A stretch of 64,000 bases of DNA from Macrostomum hystrix (Eukaryota > Platyhelminthes > Macrostomidae), in NCBI GenBank assembly GCA_950097015.1, contig CATNEN010000039.1, positions 10,696,001 to 10,760,000 of the forward strand, in the 5' to 3' direction. How positions within the stretch are numbered: position 1 is the first letter of the stretch; each line of letters begins with the position of its first letter. The notes under the pieces were generated by a model. The model saw only the letters and a list, made by a program, of their open reading frames with translations. It did not search any database and was not told where the DNA came from. This document shows, piece after piece, positions 22,801 to 35,045 of this stretch. Made by a program: the position numbers and the translations under genes.

Positions 22801-25800
22801 TGCAGTTTCAAATCTGCGGCAGTAAATATTCACCGTCTCCACGGCAACACAAAATTTGCTGTTTTTAGAGAGAAAAAAGCGAGTGGAATAAAAATTTAAA
22901 ATGTCTAAAAAAGTTGGGAATACACAGACTTGGCAGCCGTGACTGATAAAAAGTCACATAGGCGAGAATGAGCCCTCTAAATGGATAAGGGAGACATCGT
23001 CAGTCAGCATAGCTGCATCAGATTCTGATCGATGCTTGAATGAGGCTGGGGTAGCAAAGCCGGGGGTAAGCTTCTGCATTCACTCGAAGTCAAATACAAG
23101 TCAGCGGGGTGACTTGGACTCGTCGGCACAAAGGAACAAAGGCAGCTGTCACACTAAATGTAGCAGATTTACAGCAGAAAGTTTTGTGAGCATTGTAATA
23201 TAACCCAGTATCATCGATTTCTCGATTTCTCTCTAGCAAACTGATGTAAACAATCTCTGGGTGAATTGTGATTCATTTCTAATGACAATAGGCTCCTTTG
23301 TGCATCATAACCAATTAAATGAGTACAGTTCAGGAAATAGGCATTGACCCGAGACGGAAAAAGTCGGATCTGCCTGAAACTGAAGAGTAAGGATCTCAGC
23401 TATGGGATTAAGGAAGCAAAATTAGGGATTAATATTGATCAAGAAGACAGACTGCTTAAAGATGTTAGGGAATTCCATACGTGGGATTGTGTAGAAGTGG
23501 ATCAGTGAAGAAAAATAGCAGGAAAGAATGGGATTCTTAAGTAGGAGATAAGTGATAAAGGGGATCAGGAAGAAGGGGATCAGGATAAATGGGATCAGAA
23601 AGGAAACGATCAGGAAGAAGGGGATCAGGATAAATGGGATCAGAAAGGAAACGATTAGGAAGAAGGGGATTAGGGAGAAGGGGATTAGGGAGAAGGGGAT
23701 TAGGGAGAAGGGGATTAGGAGAAGGGGATCAGGAAGAAGGGGATTAGGTAGAAGGGGATTATAGGATGAAGGGGATCAGGAGAAGGGGATCAGGAAGTAG
23801 GGGATTAGGGAGAAGGGGATTAGGAAGAAGGGGATCAGGAGAAATGGGATCAGAAAGAAGGGGATTAGGAGAAGGGGATCAGGAGAAGGGGATCAGGAGA
23901 AATGGGATCAGAAAGAAGGGGATTAGGAGAAGGGGATCAGGAGAAGGGGATCAGGAGAAATGGGATCAGAAAGAAGGGGATTAGGAGAAGGGGATCAGGA
24001 GAAGGGGATCAGGAAGTAGGGGATTAGGGAGAAGGGGATTAGGAAGAAGGGGATCAGGAGAGGGGGATCAGGAAGAAAAGGATCAGGAAGAAGGGGATCA
24101 GGAATAAGGGGATTAGGAAGAAGGGGATCAGGAGAAGGGTATTAGGAAGAAGGGGATCAGGAAGAAGGGGATCAGAAAGAAGGGGATTAGGGAAAAAAGG
24201 ATAGGAAGAAGGGGAACAGTAGAAGGGGATCAGAAAGAAAGGGATTAGGGAAAAGGGGATTAGGGAAGAAGGGGATCAGAGAAGGAGATTGGGAAGAAAG
24301 GGTCGGAAAAAAGTGGACTGCGATAGTGTTCGTTGTGAATAGGATCAGGCAAGAGAGGGATCGTTCATTTTGTTTTATCTCTGTAATAGTAACTCAGATT
24401 GCAAAGTTACAATTCAACTTGAATTGACTTGACAAGCCCACGGACCATGAAGCCGCGCATAATTTGTCGTGCACATATTCATCCAGTAATTCAGCACAGT
24501 TCGTTGGCTAGTTTACAATTTTGTGTTCTTTAGTGATTGGAAGAACATGTAAAAAGGACTGTCACTTCAAATCAGATTTTTTTGACTGAACCTGACGATA
24601 AATGATAGTCAGGCGCGTTCATCTCAGCCATCTCATCTTTGCTCTTGTCCGTTTCCATCCCTGGCTCGTCTCCGACATCCCTGACTTGTCTCCGACATCC
24701 CTGACTTGTCTCTGACATCCCAGACTTGTCTCTGACATCCCAGACTTGTCTCTGACATCCCAGACTATCCCTGATTTGTCTCTGACACCCCAGACTTGTC
24801 TCTGACATCCCAGACTTGTCTCTGACATCCCTGATTTGTCTCTGACATCCCAGACTTGTCTCTGACATCCCTGATTCGTCTCTGACATCCCAGACTTGTC
24901 TTTGACATCCCAGACTTGTCTCTGACATCCCAGACTTGTCTCTGACATCCCAGACTCATCTCTGACATCCCTGATTTGCTCTTACATCCCAGACATGTCT
25001 CTGACATCCCTGATTCTTCTCTGACATCCCAGATTCTTCTCTGACATCCCAGACTTGTCTCTGACATCCCTGATTTGTCTCTGACATCCCTGATTCGTCT
25101 CTGACATCCCAGACTTGTCTCTGACATCCCAGACTTGTCTCTGACATACCAGACTTGTCTTTGACATTCCTGATTTGTCTCTGACATCTCTGATTCGTCT
25201 CTGACATCTCTGACTTGTCTCTGACATCCCTGATTTGTCTCTGACATCCCTGATTTGTCTTTGACATTCCTGACTTGTCTCTGACATCCCAGACTTGTCT
25301 CTGACATCCCAGACTTGTCTCTGACATACCAGACTTGTCTCTGACATCCCAGACTTGTCTCCGACATCCCTGATTCGTCTCTGACATCCCAGACTTGTCT
25401 CTGACATCCCAGACTTGTCTCTGACATACCAGACTTGTCTTTGACATTCCTGATTTGTCTCTGACATCTCTGATTCGTCTCTGACATCTCTGACTTGTCT
25501 CTGACATCCCTGATTTGTCTCTGACATCCCTGATTTGTCTTTGACATTCCTGACTTGTCTCTGACATCCCAGACTTGTCTCTGACATCCCAGACTTGTCT
25601 CTGACATACCAGACTTGTCTCTGACATCCCAGACTTGTCTCCGACATCCCTGATTCGTCTCTGACATCCCAGACTTGTCTCTGACATACCAGACTTGTCT
25701 TTGACATTCCTGATTTGTCTCTGACATCTCTGATTCGTCTCTGACATCTCTGACTTGTCTCTGACATCCCTGATTTGTCTCTGACATCCCTGATTTGTCT

Positions 25801-28800
25801 TTGACATTCCTGACTTGTCTCTGACATCCCAGACTTGTCTCTGACATCCCAGACTTGTCTCTGACATCCCAGACTTGTCTCTGACATACCAGACTTGTTT
25901 TTGACATTCCTGATTTGTCTCTGACATCTCTGATTCGTCTCTGACATCTCTGACTTGTCTCTGACATCCCTGATTTGTCTTTGACATTCCTGACTTGTCT
26001 CTGACATCCCAGACTTGTCTCTGACATCCCAGACTTGTCTCTGATATCCCTGACTTGTCTCACCCTAGTATAGCGCCTTGACCTTGACATGTCTTGCCCT
26101 GCTCTGCTGCAGCATTCAGCAGTTGAGAGAATAACTGATGCCCAGAATTTACCCTCGGGCAACTCAAAACTGTCACAAACTCCATGGTCAAAGGAAGGAT
26201 AATGATCTAAGCAGACAGAGCTACGAGTACTTTTGTTCCACCCAACTGACTCAGATCTTTGCTCTCTATGGCCTCCAGTATGAGTCGTAATAAATTTCAT
26301 TTTCTCATCTACACCGAATTAATGCGACAAACCTTATCGCCAACACTTCGCAAGCGAATCATTTTTCTTTCTCGAGCCAAAATTTTCACAATTTTTTTTC
26401 ACCGCTAGCTACACTTGCTCGAGGCCAAAGTACTTTGATAGCAATAGAGGCTGCATACTGCCGGTTATTGGCTGGGGGAATTTCGTTTGTCACGCCTGAT
26501 AGAATGCTGAATATGAGAGCTTTGCGTGCGGCAAAAACTGGAAAGGTCGACGGTTGAGGGGAGACAGAATTCCATTCGTCATAATTCCATGGCGCGCACA
26601 TGCATTGCTGCGTCTCAAACCTGTTTTTTCATTTCATTATCTCATATCATAGCAATATAGCAATAAAGAGTAGAGACAGAATGACAGACAACTACCGGAA
26701 TATTAGTGACAGAAAGGGCAAAATATGGAAAAAACATAAGATCATAGTTACTTGATACATTTTCTGAGAAGCATTGCAGTCCCATTGTGGTCAGTGGGGC
26801 GAATGGTAAGTCAGTGGGGTGAATGGGAAGTCAGTGGGTGAATGGGAAGTCAGTGGGGTGAATGGGAAGTCAGTGGGTGAATTGGAAGTCAGTGGGGTGA
26901 ATGGGAAGTCAGTGGGGTGAATGGGAAGTCAGTGGGTGAATGGGAAGTCAGTGGGGTGAATGGGAAGTCAGTGGGTGAATGGGAAGTCAGTGGGGTGAAT
27001 GGGAAGTCAGTGGGGTGAATGGGAAGTCAGTGGGTGAATGGGAAGTCAGTGATGGGAAGTCAGTGGGGTGAATCGGAAGTCAGTGATGGGAAATTAATCG
27101 GGTGAATGGGAAGTCAGTGATGGGAAGTCAGTGGGGTGAATGGAAGGTCAGTGGGGTGAATGGGAAGTCAGTGGGTGAATGGGAAGTCAGTGGGGTGAAT
27201 GGGAAGTCAGTGTGGTGAATGGGAAGTCAGTGGGGTGAATGGGAAGTCAGTGGGTGAATGGGAAGTCAGTGGGGTGAATGGGAAGTCAGTGGGTGAATGG
27301 GAAGTCAGTGGGGTGAATGGGAAGTCAGTGGGGTGAATGGGAAGTCAGTGGGTGAATGGGAAGTCAGTGATGGGAAGTCAGTGGGGTGAATCGGAAGTCA
27401 GTGATGGGAAATTAATCGGGTGAATGGGAAGTCAGTGATGGGAAGTCAGTGGGGTGAATGGAAGGTCAGTGGGGTGAATGGGAAGTCAGTGGGTGAATGG
27501 GAAGTCAGTGGGGTGAATGGGAAGTCAGTGTGGTGAATGGGAAGTCAGTGGGGTGAATGGGAAGTCAGTGGTGTGAATGGAAAGTCAGGGGGTGAATGGG
27601 AAGTCAGTGGGGTGAATGGGAAGTCAGTGGGGTGAATGGAAAGTCAGTGATGGGAAATCAGTCGGGTGAATGGGAAGTCAGTGATGAGAAGTCAGTGGGG
27701 TGAATGGAAGGTCAGTGGGGTGAATGGGAAGTCAGTGGGTGAATGGGAAGTCAGTGGGGTGAATGGGAAGTCAGTGTGGTGAATGGGAAGTCAGTGGGGT
27801 GAATGGGAAGTCAGTGGTGTGAATGGAAAGTCAGGGGGTGAATGGGAAGTCAGTGGGGTGAATGGGAAGTCAGTGGGGTGAATGGAAAGTCAGTGATGGG
27901 AAATCAGTCGGGTGAATGGGAAGTCAGTGATGAGAAGTCAGTGGGGTGAATGGAAGGTCAGTGGGGTGAATGGGAAGTCAGTGGGTGAATGGGAAGTCAG
28001 TGGGGTGAATGGGAAGTCAGTGTGGTGAATGGGAAGTCAGTGGGGTGAATGGGAAGTCAGTGGTGTGAATGGAAAGTCAGGGGGTGAATGGGAAGTCAGT
28101 GGGGTGAATGGGAAGTCAGTGGGGTGAATGGAAAGTCAGTGATGGGAAATCAGTCGGGTGAATGGGAAGTCAGTGATGAGAAGTCAGTGGGGTGAATGGA
28201 AGGTCAGTGGGGTGAATGGGAAGACCTGTAGCAGTCCCTCGCTGTCCCGCAGGCTAACTGTGACAGCCATGTGTCCGATGGATTTGACGTACTTCCCCAT
28301 GGACGCGCAGATCTGCTCCGTTGAAATTGAAAGCTGTGAGCCACTGAGCTTTACAATATCTTGTGGGATATTTTATAACCTTTATTTTTTTGAAAGTCTG
28401 TTGGGTCTATTAAATAGTGTTTTATAGTGACGAACGAGGTTGAAAGTTTAAATCAAACTCGATTCATCCATTTCGCATCTAAAAAACAAGTCGGCTACAC
28501 AACAAAGGACATTCGATACAGCTGGGACACGAATCGTCCGCTAGAGGTGTCCGAGGATGTCCGGCTGCCCCAGTACATTGTCCGCGGCAAACGGAAGCGA
28601 ATACGAGAGGTGGCCCTGTCCACAGGTGCGATTGGGCTCAATTCGATTTTGGTAACTAATACGAGTATCGCACTATTTAAAATCTAAAGAAATTCTGTCA
28701 TTTTTCTCTAGGCAACTATTCTAGACTGGCGGCAGAGTTCTACTTTGCCAGAAGCATGGGCTATTATTTAATTCAGATCTACATTCCTAGCACACTAATC

Positions 28801-31411
28801 GTCGTTCTGAGCTGGGTCAGCTTCTGGCTATCGAGATCCGCCGTGCCAGCACGAGTGGCTCTGGGTCGGTAAAATCTATTAATACCTGCAAGTAGGCCAA
28901 TCACATGCTTTCGGGGCTAAGGGTGTTATGGAGTGAGGTGGGTGTTGCGAGAAATATCTATGGGTGTTAAGGAGTGAGGTGGGTGTTGCGAGAAATATCT
29001 AGGGGTGTTAAGAAGAAAGTTGCGTCGCGTGAGCAATCTAGGGGTGTTTAGGAGTGAGGTGGGTATCACGGACAATCTATCGGTATTAAGGAGTGAGGTG
29101 GCTGTCGCGAGCAATCAAGGGGTGTTTAGGAGTGAGGTGGGTATCACGGACAATCTATCGGTATTAAGGAGTGAGGTGGCTGTCGCGAGGATTCTTTGGG
29201 TGTTAAGAAATGATGTGGGTGTCGCTAGCAATCAAATGGTATTAAGTCCCATAATTCGTTACCAAATTTTCAAGGCATCACCACGGTGCTCACCATGACG
29301 ACGCTAATTTCGTCTACCAACGCCGCACTGCCAAAGATCAGCTACCTGAAATCCATAGACGTTTATCTTGTTACCTGCTTCTTCATGGTATTCGCCTCGC
29401 TGCTTGAGTACGCCGCTGTGTGCTACCTTGAGAAGTGTTCAACTCGATCGGCCAAGTCGGCGGCAGCCGCCGCGGCCGCAGCAGCGACAACCAGGTCGGA
29501 GCGCGGTGGAAGCGACAACGTCCGACAGCCGGACAGGAAACACCGGCGGTGCTTCTTGAACTCAACTGGCCGAAACGCGGGCCTGCAGTTAGAGTCAGGC
29601 GGCAGCGTGCGGGAGCTGGTGAGGAATTTGCTAGCGGGAGCTAGCAAATTAGTTTAGTTTAATATAAACAACCGATTCGCACTTAGCAACCATTTATAGG
29701 CCTGGATCGACAGGATCACAGAACTTGAAATATTCTCGCAGCAGGTGAAATCGATCAGGGTCAGGTTCGCTGTATTGATCCATTCGCTGGATCATTAAAT
29801 TTAATAAATAATGTTTCTCAAATCTAGGTCCCATGATTTCTGCGTCACGTGATTTCTGCGTCGTGGGATTTCTGTCACGTGATTCCTGCGTCACGTGATG
29901 TCTAGGTCACGTGATTGCTAGGTCTAGTGATATAAAATGAACAATAGTCACTTTGTTGTACCCATGGATTGCGCATCAATAAAATCAACAATTTTTTGGC
30001 TGACAGGTCAGTTTAATGACTAAATGTTCCCATCGGAAAAGCACGTTACAAAATTCTCAATGTTTATTTGAGAGTGAGTGCAAATGCATCAGCTCAGATT
30101 CAAGGTCATGCAGTCCCCCGCAGAGCAGAGAGCATTAAAAAGAAGCATATTTTAAAACCCATGTTACTGGGAAAATGCGTGTCACTTTGGGATCTGTCAA
30201 TCTTACTCACTAGCTCACAAGCAAGCGAGCTGATGGAGTCAGATTACCTTGACCTGGCTTTGGTCTTCATCAGCCAGCATCAGCATAAGCATCAATCTTC
30301 CCCGAGTGTTTCTATTTGTTATTATTTCATTTGATAAAATCACAGCAATTTGCCTGCGAATGCTCTGCTAACTACACTCATATACAAAAGTAAAAAAACT
30401 TATTTTTGTTAAGAGACGTTGATCAAATTAAATTGCCTTTACAGAGTTTGGAGTAGCTGTGGGCACAAACTTCAGGGAGTGGGGTTGGCGGTGAGATAAG
30501 ATAGGAGGGGTGGGTTGCACAAACGACATTGAAGGACGCACCAATAAAAAAGCGATGAGAGGATAGAAATTCCAGACTGAGTGAGATAAGGGCCAATCAG
30601 AGCTAGATAATGAGGTAATGAGCTACTTGTATTTAGTTTTCGAATACATTTTTCGTGTATAATTCGAATACAAATTATAACTAAGATACTTTCTATGTAT
30701 ATTTAAAATTCTATGCCACATAGGTGTCTTAAAATTTCAGTGGAATCGACTAGATATATTTAAATAAAGCGAAAATGTTCCGATCCAAATTGAATATACG
30801 GCAAAAATTTCTGCTAACATTGCATATTTAAATAAGGCAAACCTATTTTGTCAGCGGGAATTTACGCGTTGACAATGAATTTCACTTCCGTTACAAACCT
30901 TCCTGGGTCTAGTTCCGTTGAATATTTATTCAAGGATGTACGAGATATTGCTGATAACTTTCATTGTTAAATTGTGCTTGTAAGGCACAAATACGCTGGT
31001 AGTTAGCTAAGACCCATGTTATGTTTTGTCAAATTAGGCCAAAGAATAATAAAAAGCATTTTAGGTATGAAAAACGACAAATTTTACCGAAATCAATATT
31101 CCGAATTCTGATTGGTTTAGAGCTTTGGTCACGTGCTTTGAATAGCTGCAGTCGTAGAAAGAGCTTGGGATTCCCAAGTTTCTAAAAATAGCAACTCTTA
31201 TTAGCAGCTTGCGATCCTGCGCCCAGTAAGCCAATAGTATTTTCAACGGCAGAATGAAATAAAAAAAACCACAGGAGGGCCGGCGCTTCAAGCTGTTATA
31301 CCCCCGCTTCCGGGCGGCTCAGGGCACCAGCCAACTGGCCAGCAGGTTCCGTGGCGGCCAGCACAGCTCGCCGCTGTTTCAGACACGAATCCGGCATCAG
31401 AATGAGCAGCC

Positions 31412-31442
<31 letters not shown>

Positions 31443-34400
31443 CAGGGGGCAAACAATAATGTCAGCAGTGATAATTCATTCGTGTCGAATTAGTTTTTTT
31501 ATTTTTTAACAATGTGCCATTGTCGTGAATCATTTCCTCGCTTCTGTGTTATATTCGGCAGCCAAAAGGATATAATTTTTACCTATGTAATCGCAAGCAT
31601 AAAAATATCACAGTCACCAATCCTCAGGTTAAATGCACTCAGGCAGGATAATTCTAGTAGAAAAACCCGGAAAAGAAAAGTTAAGAGTCCTCAGGTTTCA
31701 AACTTTCGTGTCGAATATATTCAGGTTAGAAAATCAATTCGAAATCCCAAAGGCTGGAGTAGTCTCCCTGAGGCTGGAGTAGTCTCCCTGAGGCTGGAGT
31801 AGTCTCCCTGAAGCTGGAGTAGTCTCCCTGAGGCTGGAGTAGTCTCCCTGAGGCTGGAGTAGTCTCCCTGAGGCTGGAGTAGTCTCCCTGAGGCTGGAGT
31901 AGTCTCCCTGAGGCTGGAGTAGTCTCCCTGAGGCTGGAGTAGTCTCCCTGAGGCTGGAGTAGTCTCCCTGAGGCTGGAGTAGTCTCCCTGAGGCTGGAGT
32001 AGTCTCCCTGAGGCTGGAGTAGTCTCCCTGAGGCTGGAGTCTCCCTGAGGTTGGAGTAGTCTCCCTGAGGCTGGAGTAGTCTCCCTGAGGCTGGAGTCTC
32101 CCTGAGGTTGGAGTAGTCTCCCTGAGGCTGGAGTAGTCTCCCTGAGGCTGGAGTAGTCTCCCTGAGGCTGGAGTAGTCTCCCTGAGGCTGGAGTAGTCTC
32201 CCTGAGGCTGGAGTAGTCTCCCTGAGGCTGGAGTAGTCTCCCTGAGGCTGGAGTAGTCTCCCTGAGGTTGGAGTAGTCTCCCTGAGGCTGGAGTAGTCTC
32301 CCTGAGGCTGGAGTAGTCTCCCTGAGGCTGGAGTCTCCCTGAGGTTGGAGTAGTCTCCCTGAGGCTGGAGTAGTCTCCCTGAGGCTGGAGTAGTCTCCCT
32401 GAGGCTGGAGTAGTCTCCCTGAAGCTGGAGTAGTCTCCCTGAGGCTGGAGTCTCCCTGAGGCAGGGGTCCCTGAGGCTGGAGTCTCCCTGAGGCAGGGGT
32501 CCCTGAGGCTGGAGTCTCCCTGAGGCTGGAGTCTCCCCTGAGGCTGGAGTCTCCGTGAGGCTGGAGTCTCCCTGAGGTTGGAGTAGTCTCCCTGAGGCTG
32601 GAGTAGTCTCCCTGAAGCTGGAGTAGTCTCCCTGAGGCTGGAGTAGTCTCCCCGAGGCTGGAGTCTCCCTGAGGTTGGAGTAGTCTCCCTGAGGCTGGAG
32701 TAGTCTCCCTGAGGCTGGAGTAGTCTCCCTGAAGCTGGAGTAGTCTCCCTGAGGCTGGAGTCTCCCTGAGGCAGGGGTCCCTGAGGCTGGAGTCTCCCTG
32801 AGGCTGGAGTCTCCCCTGAGGCTGGAGTAGTCTCCCTGAGGCTGGAGTAGTCTCCCTGAAGCTGGAGTAGTCTCCCTGAGGCTGGAGTCTCCCTGAGGCA
32901 GGGGTCCCTGAGGCTGGAGTCTCCCTGAGGTTGGAGTAGTCTCCCTGAGGCTGGAGTAGTCTCCCTGAGGCTGGAGTAGTCTCCCTGAAGCTGGAGTAGT
33001 CTCCCTGAGGCTGGAGTAGTCTCCCTGAGGCTGGAGTCTCCCTGAGGTTGGAGTAGTCTCCCTGAGGCTGGAGTAGTCTCCCTGAGGCTGGAGTAGTCTC
33101 CCTGAAGCTGGAGTAGTCTCCCTGAGGCTGGAGTCTCCCTGAGGCAGGGGTCCCTGAGGCTGGAGTCTCCCTGAGGCAGGGGTCCCTGAGGCTGGAGTCT
33201 CCCTGAGGCTGGAGTCTCCCCTGAGGCTGGAGTCTCCGTGAGGCTGGAGTCTCCCTGAGGTTGGAGTAGTCTCCCTGAGGCTGGAGTAGTCTCCCTGAAG
33301 CTGGAGTAGTCTCCCTGAGGCTGGAGTAGTCTCCCCGAGGCTGGAGTCTCCCTGAGGTTGGAGTAGTCTCCCTGAGGCTGGAGTAGTCTCCCTGAGGCTG
33401 GAGTAGTCTCCCTGAAGCTGGAGTAGTCTCCCTGAGGCTGGAGTCTCCCTGAGGCAGGGGTCCCTGAGGCTGGAGTCTCCCTGAGGCTGGAGTCTCCCCT
33501 GAGGCTGGAGTCTCCGTGAGGCTGGAGTCTCCCTGAGGTTGGAGTAGTCTCCCTGAGGCTGGAGTAGTCTCCCTGAAGCTGGAGTAGTCTCCCCGAGGCT
33601 GGAGTAGTCTCCCCGAGGCTGGAGTCTCCCTGAGGCAGGGGTCCCTGAGGCTGGAGTCTCCCTGAGGCAGGGGTCCCTGAGGCTGGAGTCTCCCTGAGGC
33701 AGGGGTCCCTGAGGCTGGAGTCTCCCTGAGGCTGGAGTCCCCCCTGAGGCTGGAGTCTCCCTGAGGCTGGAGTCTCCCTGAGGCTGGAGTCCCCCCTGAC
33801 ACTGGAGGAAACAACAAATCACGGTGGCCAACGCATTGTCGCCATTCAATTGGACTGTGTAATTTATTATTAAATTTTCAGTTTCCTATTGTAGAAGTGC
33901 TCCTACAATCATTTGCATCGCGTCAATGTTGCTTTATTTATTTAAATTTTCTTTATTTTTTATCGCATGAATCTCGCATGAAGCAAATTGGATTTTAGCT
34001 GAGAAATCGATTTAGATTTTACAATCCATCAGCTGATTTCGCACATTCTGATAGCAGCGTCAGCAGTGACAACCTCAGACTACAACGGGAAAGGGTGTCT
34101 CAGGGACGCGCATAATGAACAGTAGAACAGTCCCACATGGCTATTTCAAATACACGCATTTGTCTTTCTTTCTGTATCTCCTAAAATATTCAACCAATCG
34201 GAATGAAAATGCAGAACACGGGCGAGAATTGTCAGCTCGATCCGATGAAACAACTTCCAGAATCACAAAACATCGGCATCGTCGAGATAGTCAACGATTC
34301 TCGTCGGGGGTGTCTTGGGGTGGGCATAAACCACAAATATATTTTTTCTGCTCACAAATGCAATCATTATTGTTGATTGTATTTTTGATTTTTTTATTAT

Positions 34401-35045
34401 TGAACCAATATCGATTCACAATAGAGGTTTACACAGAGAAATTGATTTGCCCTCGTCACCGGCGTCTTCGACTAGAATGGCTGAATATCTCGACGACTCT
34501 GACTCGGACGGCTTTGAAAGTTGGATATTTAAAATAGCCCGTGGTCCTTCTATTTTTAATAAGAATTTTCCGTTTGCTGCCTTTTGGAAATCAAATCTGA
34601 AATATTTGTCCCGGCGCAGGAGCTGCAGCATCTCGCGCACAGTCGAGTTGTGTACAACCCAGCCGTCAGCGCTGGTGACCAGCAAGACCCGACCAGTGTG
34701 GACCTGACTGCGGCCCTACCAACGGCAGCCGATCCGAACCCAGATCCTGACGAGCAGAACGCGGAGGCGTCACTGGTGGCTAATCTGCTTGGCAACGCCG
34801 AGGAGCCGGTCAGGAATCGAAGCCACCTAAAGCAGCCGCAGCATCAGCCGCAGCAGCAGCGGCCGTCTGGAACTTGTCGATGCCGCGTTGCTAAATCAGC
34901 TCCGTCAAGGGTGGACATGAACTCTAGGCTAGTGTTTCCCCTAGCTTTCACTTGCTTCAACATCATCTACTGGCTAGTCTACCTGAAGCTGTCGGACGAC
35001 ACCGAGATGCTATTCAACGAGTTTGACATCATTGGCGGCAGTTGA
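19849..35045 (+). CDS. RDL/GABA-receptor-like ligand-gated chloride channel subunit
   Basis: Ten exons: 19849-20021, 20213-20331, 21733-21803, 22170-22414, 28253-28335, 28491-28625, 28712-28864, 29275-29618, about 31293-31460 (3' end tentative), 34620-35045; phases agree and give about 638 residues. A signal peptide begins [17 protein letters not shown]. The extracellular domain has [25 protein letters not shown], the PDTFF loop, the Cys-loop [15 protein letters not shown], and [14 protein letters not shown] and STGNYSRL, which carry GABA-contact positions known in RDL. M1 contains [36 protein letters not shown] is M2, with the PAR signature of anion channels. M3 is [20 protein letters not shown], followed by a long, Ala- and Gln-rich M3-M4 loop and M4 [18 protein letters not shown]. 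The family forms pentameric chloride channels in neuronal and muscle membranes. Exon 4 ends in a GC donor, and most introns are filled by minisatellites. Confidence 0.9.
20340..21005. repeat. Minisatellite in channel intron 2
   Basis: Variants of a ~24-bp unit (gagaaggagaggggaaatcc) fill the first half of the intron, starting within about 10 bp of the donor at 20332. A longer block ending gggagatgcagaggcctttt recurs at about 20490, 20635 and 20822, giving a higher-order period. Confidence 0.9.
21150..21290 (+). mobile_element. Possible LTR fragment
   Basis: Inside channel intron 2 the sequence contains AATAAA, then a short R/U5-like stretch ending in ataaca followed by ttagtgaggccaagg. This order resembles the end of a Ty3/gypsy-type LTR with the next primer-binding region. 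No second LTR or gag/pol is visible, so this is tentative. Confidence 0.25.
21828..22135. repeat. 16-bp minisatellite in channel intron 3
   Basis: About 19 nearly perfect copies of gacaatgggaccttgg. No copy carries a stop in most frames, which creates spurious open frames on both strands. It ends about 35 bp before the acceptor at 22169. Confidence 0.95.
22415..22416 (+). other. GC splice donor of channel intron 4
   Basis: Exon 4 must join exon 5 at CACAGTCTCAG|GCAAGAAG to restore the conserved [11 protein letters not shown]. The flanking AG|GCAAGA fits the known GC-AG donor consensus. No GT donor in the neighbourhood gives the conserved protein. Confidence 0.8.
22448..22800. repeat. 15-bp minisatellite in channel intron 4
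   Basis: About 23 variants of cccattctctcagat. A ~180-bp block of five variant types recurs once (about 22500 and 22620). Confidence 0.9.
23545..24300. repeat. GGGGAT(T/C)AGGA minisatellite in channel intron 4
   Basis: Units of about 15-18 bp such as aggggatcaggagaa and aggggattagggaga, more degenerate toward 24150-24300. Confidence 0.9.
24655..26065. repeat. 20-bp minisatellite with higher-order structure, channel intron 4
   Basis: About 70 copies of ctctgacatcccagacttgt. Variant order repeats: the block starting at 25141 recurs at 25421 (280 bp), then at 25681 (260 bp) and partly at 25881. The 300-500-residue open frames here come from the unit and are not genes. Confidence 0.95.
26066..26789. 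other. Unique part of channel intron 4
   Basis: About 700 bp of non-repetitive intron between two arrays. I see no exon of the channel or other gene here. Confidence 0.6.
26790..28225. repeat. ~20-bp minisatellite with 246-bp higher-order period, channel intron 4
   Basis: Units are variants of gtgaatgggaagtcagtggg. The marker gatgagaagtcagtgg recurs near 27683, 27929 and 28174, giving a ~246-bp superunit. The array runs to about 28 bp before the acceptor at 28252. Confidence 0.95.
28915..29250. repeat. ~40-bp tandem repeat in channel intron 7
   Basis: About eight units with ggtgttaaggagtgaggtgg followed by gtgtcgcgagcaatctatg-type variants. They fill most of the intron between exons 7 and 8. 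Confidence 0.85.
29825..29920. repeat. 16-bp repeat carrying TCACGTGA palindromes
   Basis: Units of about 16 bp (gcgtcacgtgatttct) in channel intron 8. The exact palindrome TCACGTGA occurs at 29845, 29875, 29891 and 29907, with one mutated unit between the first two. Confidence 0.8.
31755..33815. repeat. ~18-21-bp minisatellite in channel intron 9
   Basis: More than 100 variants of gtagtctccctgaggctgga, some shortened by loss of tagtc-like segments and some reading ggcaggggtccctgaggctg. Longer blocks with the same variant order recur (for example around 32460, 33130 and 33450). Two ~700-residue minus-strand frames here are artefacts. Confidence 0.95.
33816..34619. other. Unique 3' part of channel intron 9
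   Basis: AT-rich, with no exon recognised; it ends at the acceptor ccggcgcag before exon 10. A short additional exon of the M3-M4 loop could be missed because that loop is poorly conserved. Confidence 0.5.

Noticed and set aside
21591-22868. 425-residue frame including WDNGTLGQ repeats
   Set aside because: Real exons 3 and 4 of the channel joined by translating the array between them; splice sites remove the repeat.
24655-26065. CRISPR-like direct repeats
   Set aside because: Units are contiguous without unique spacers and lie in a eukaryotic intron.
24765-26300. Three 340-510-residue minus-strand open frames
   Set aside because: They translate the 20-bp array only; the same peptide recurs in all frames and the region is an intron of the + strand channel gene.
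31721-33849. Two ~700-residue minus-strand open frames
   Set aside because: Artefact of the stop-free array in channel intron 9; no start context or non-repeat domain.
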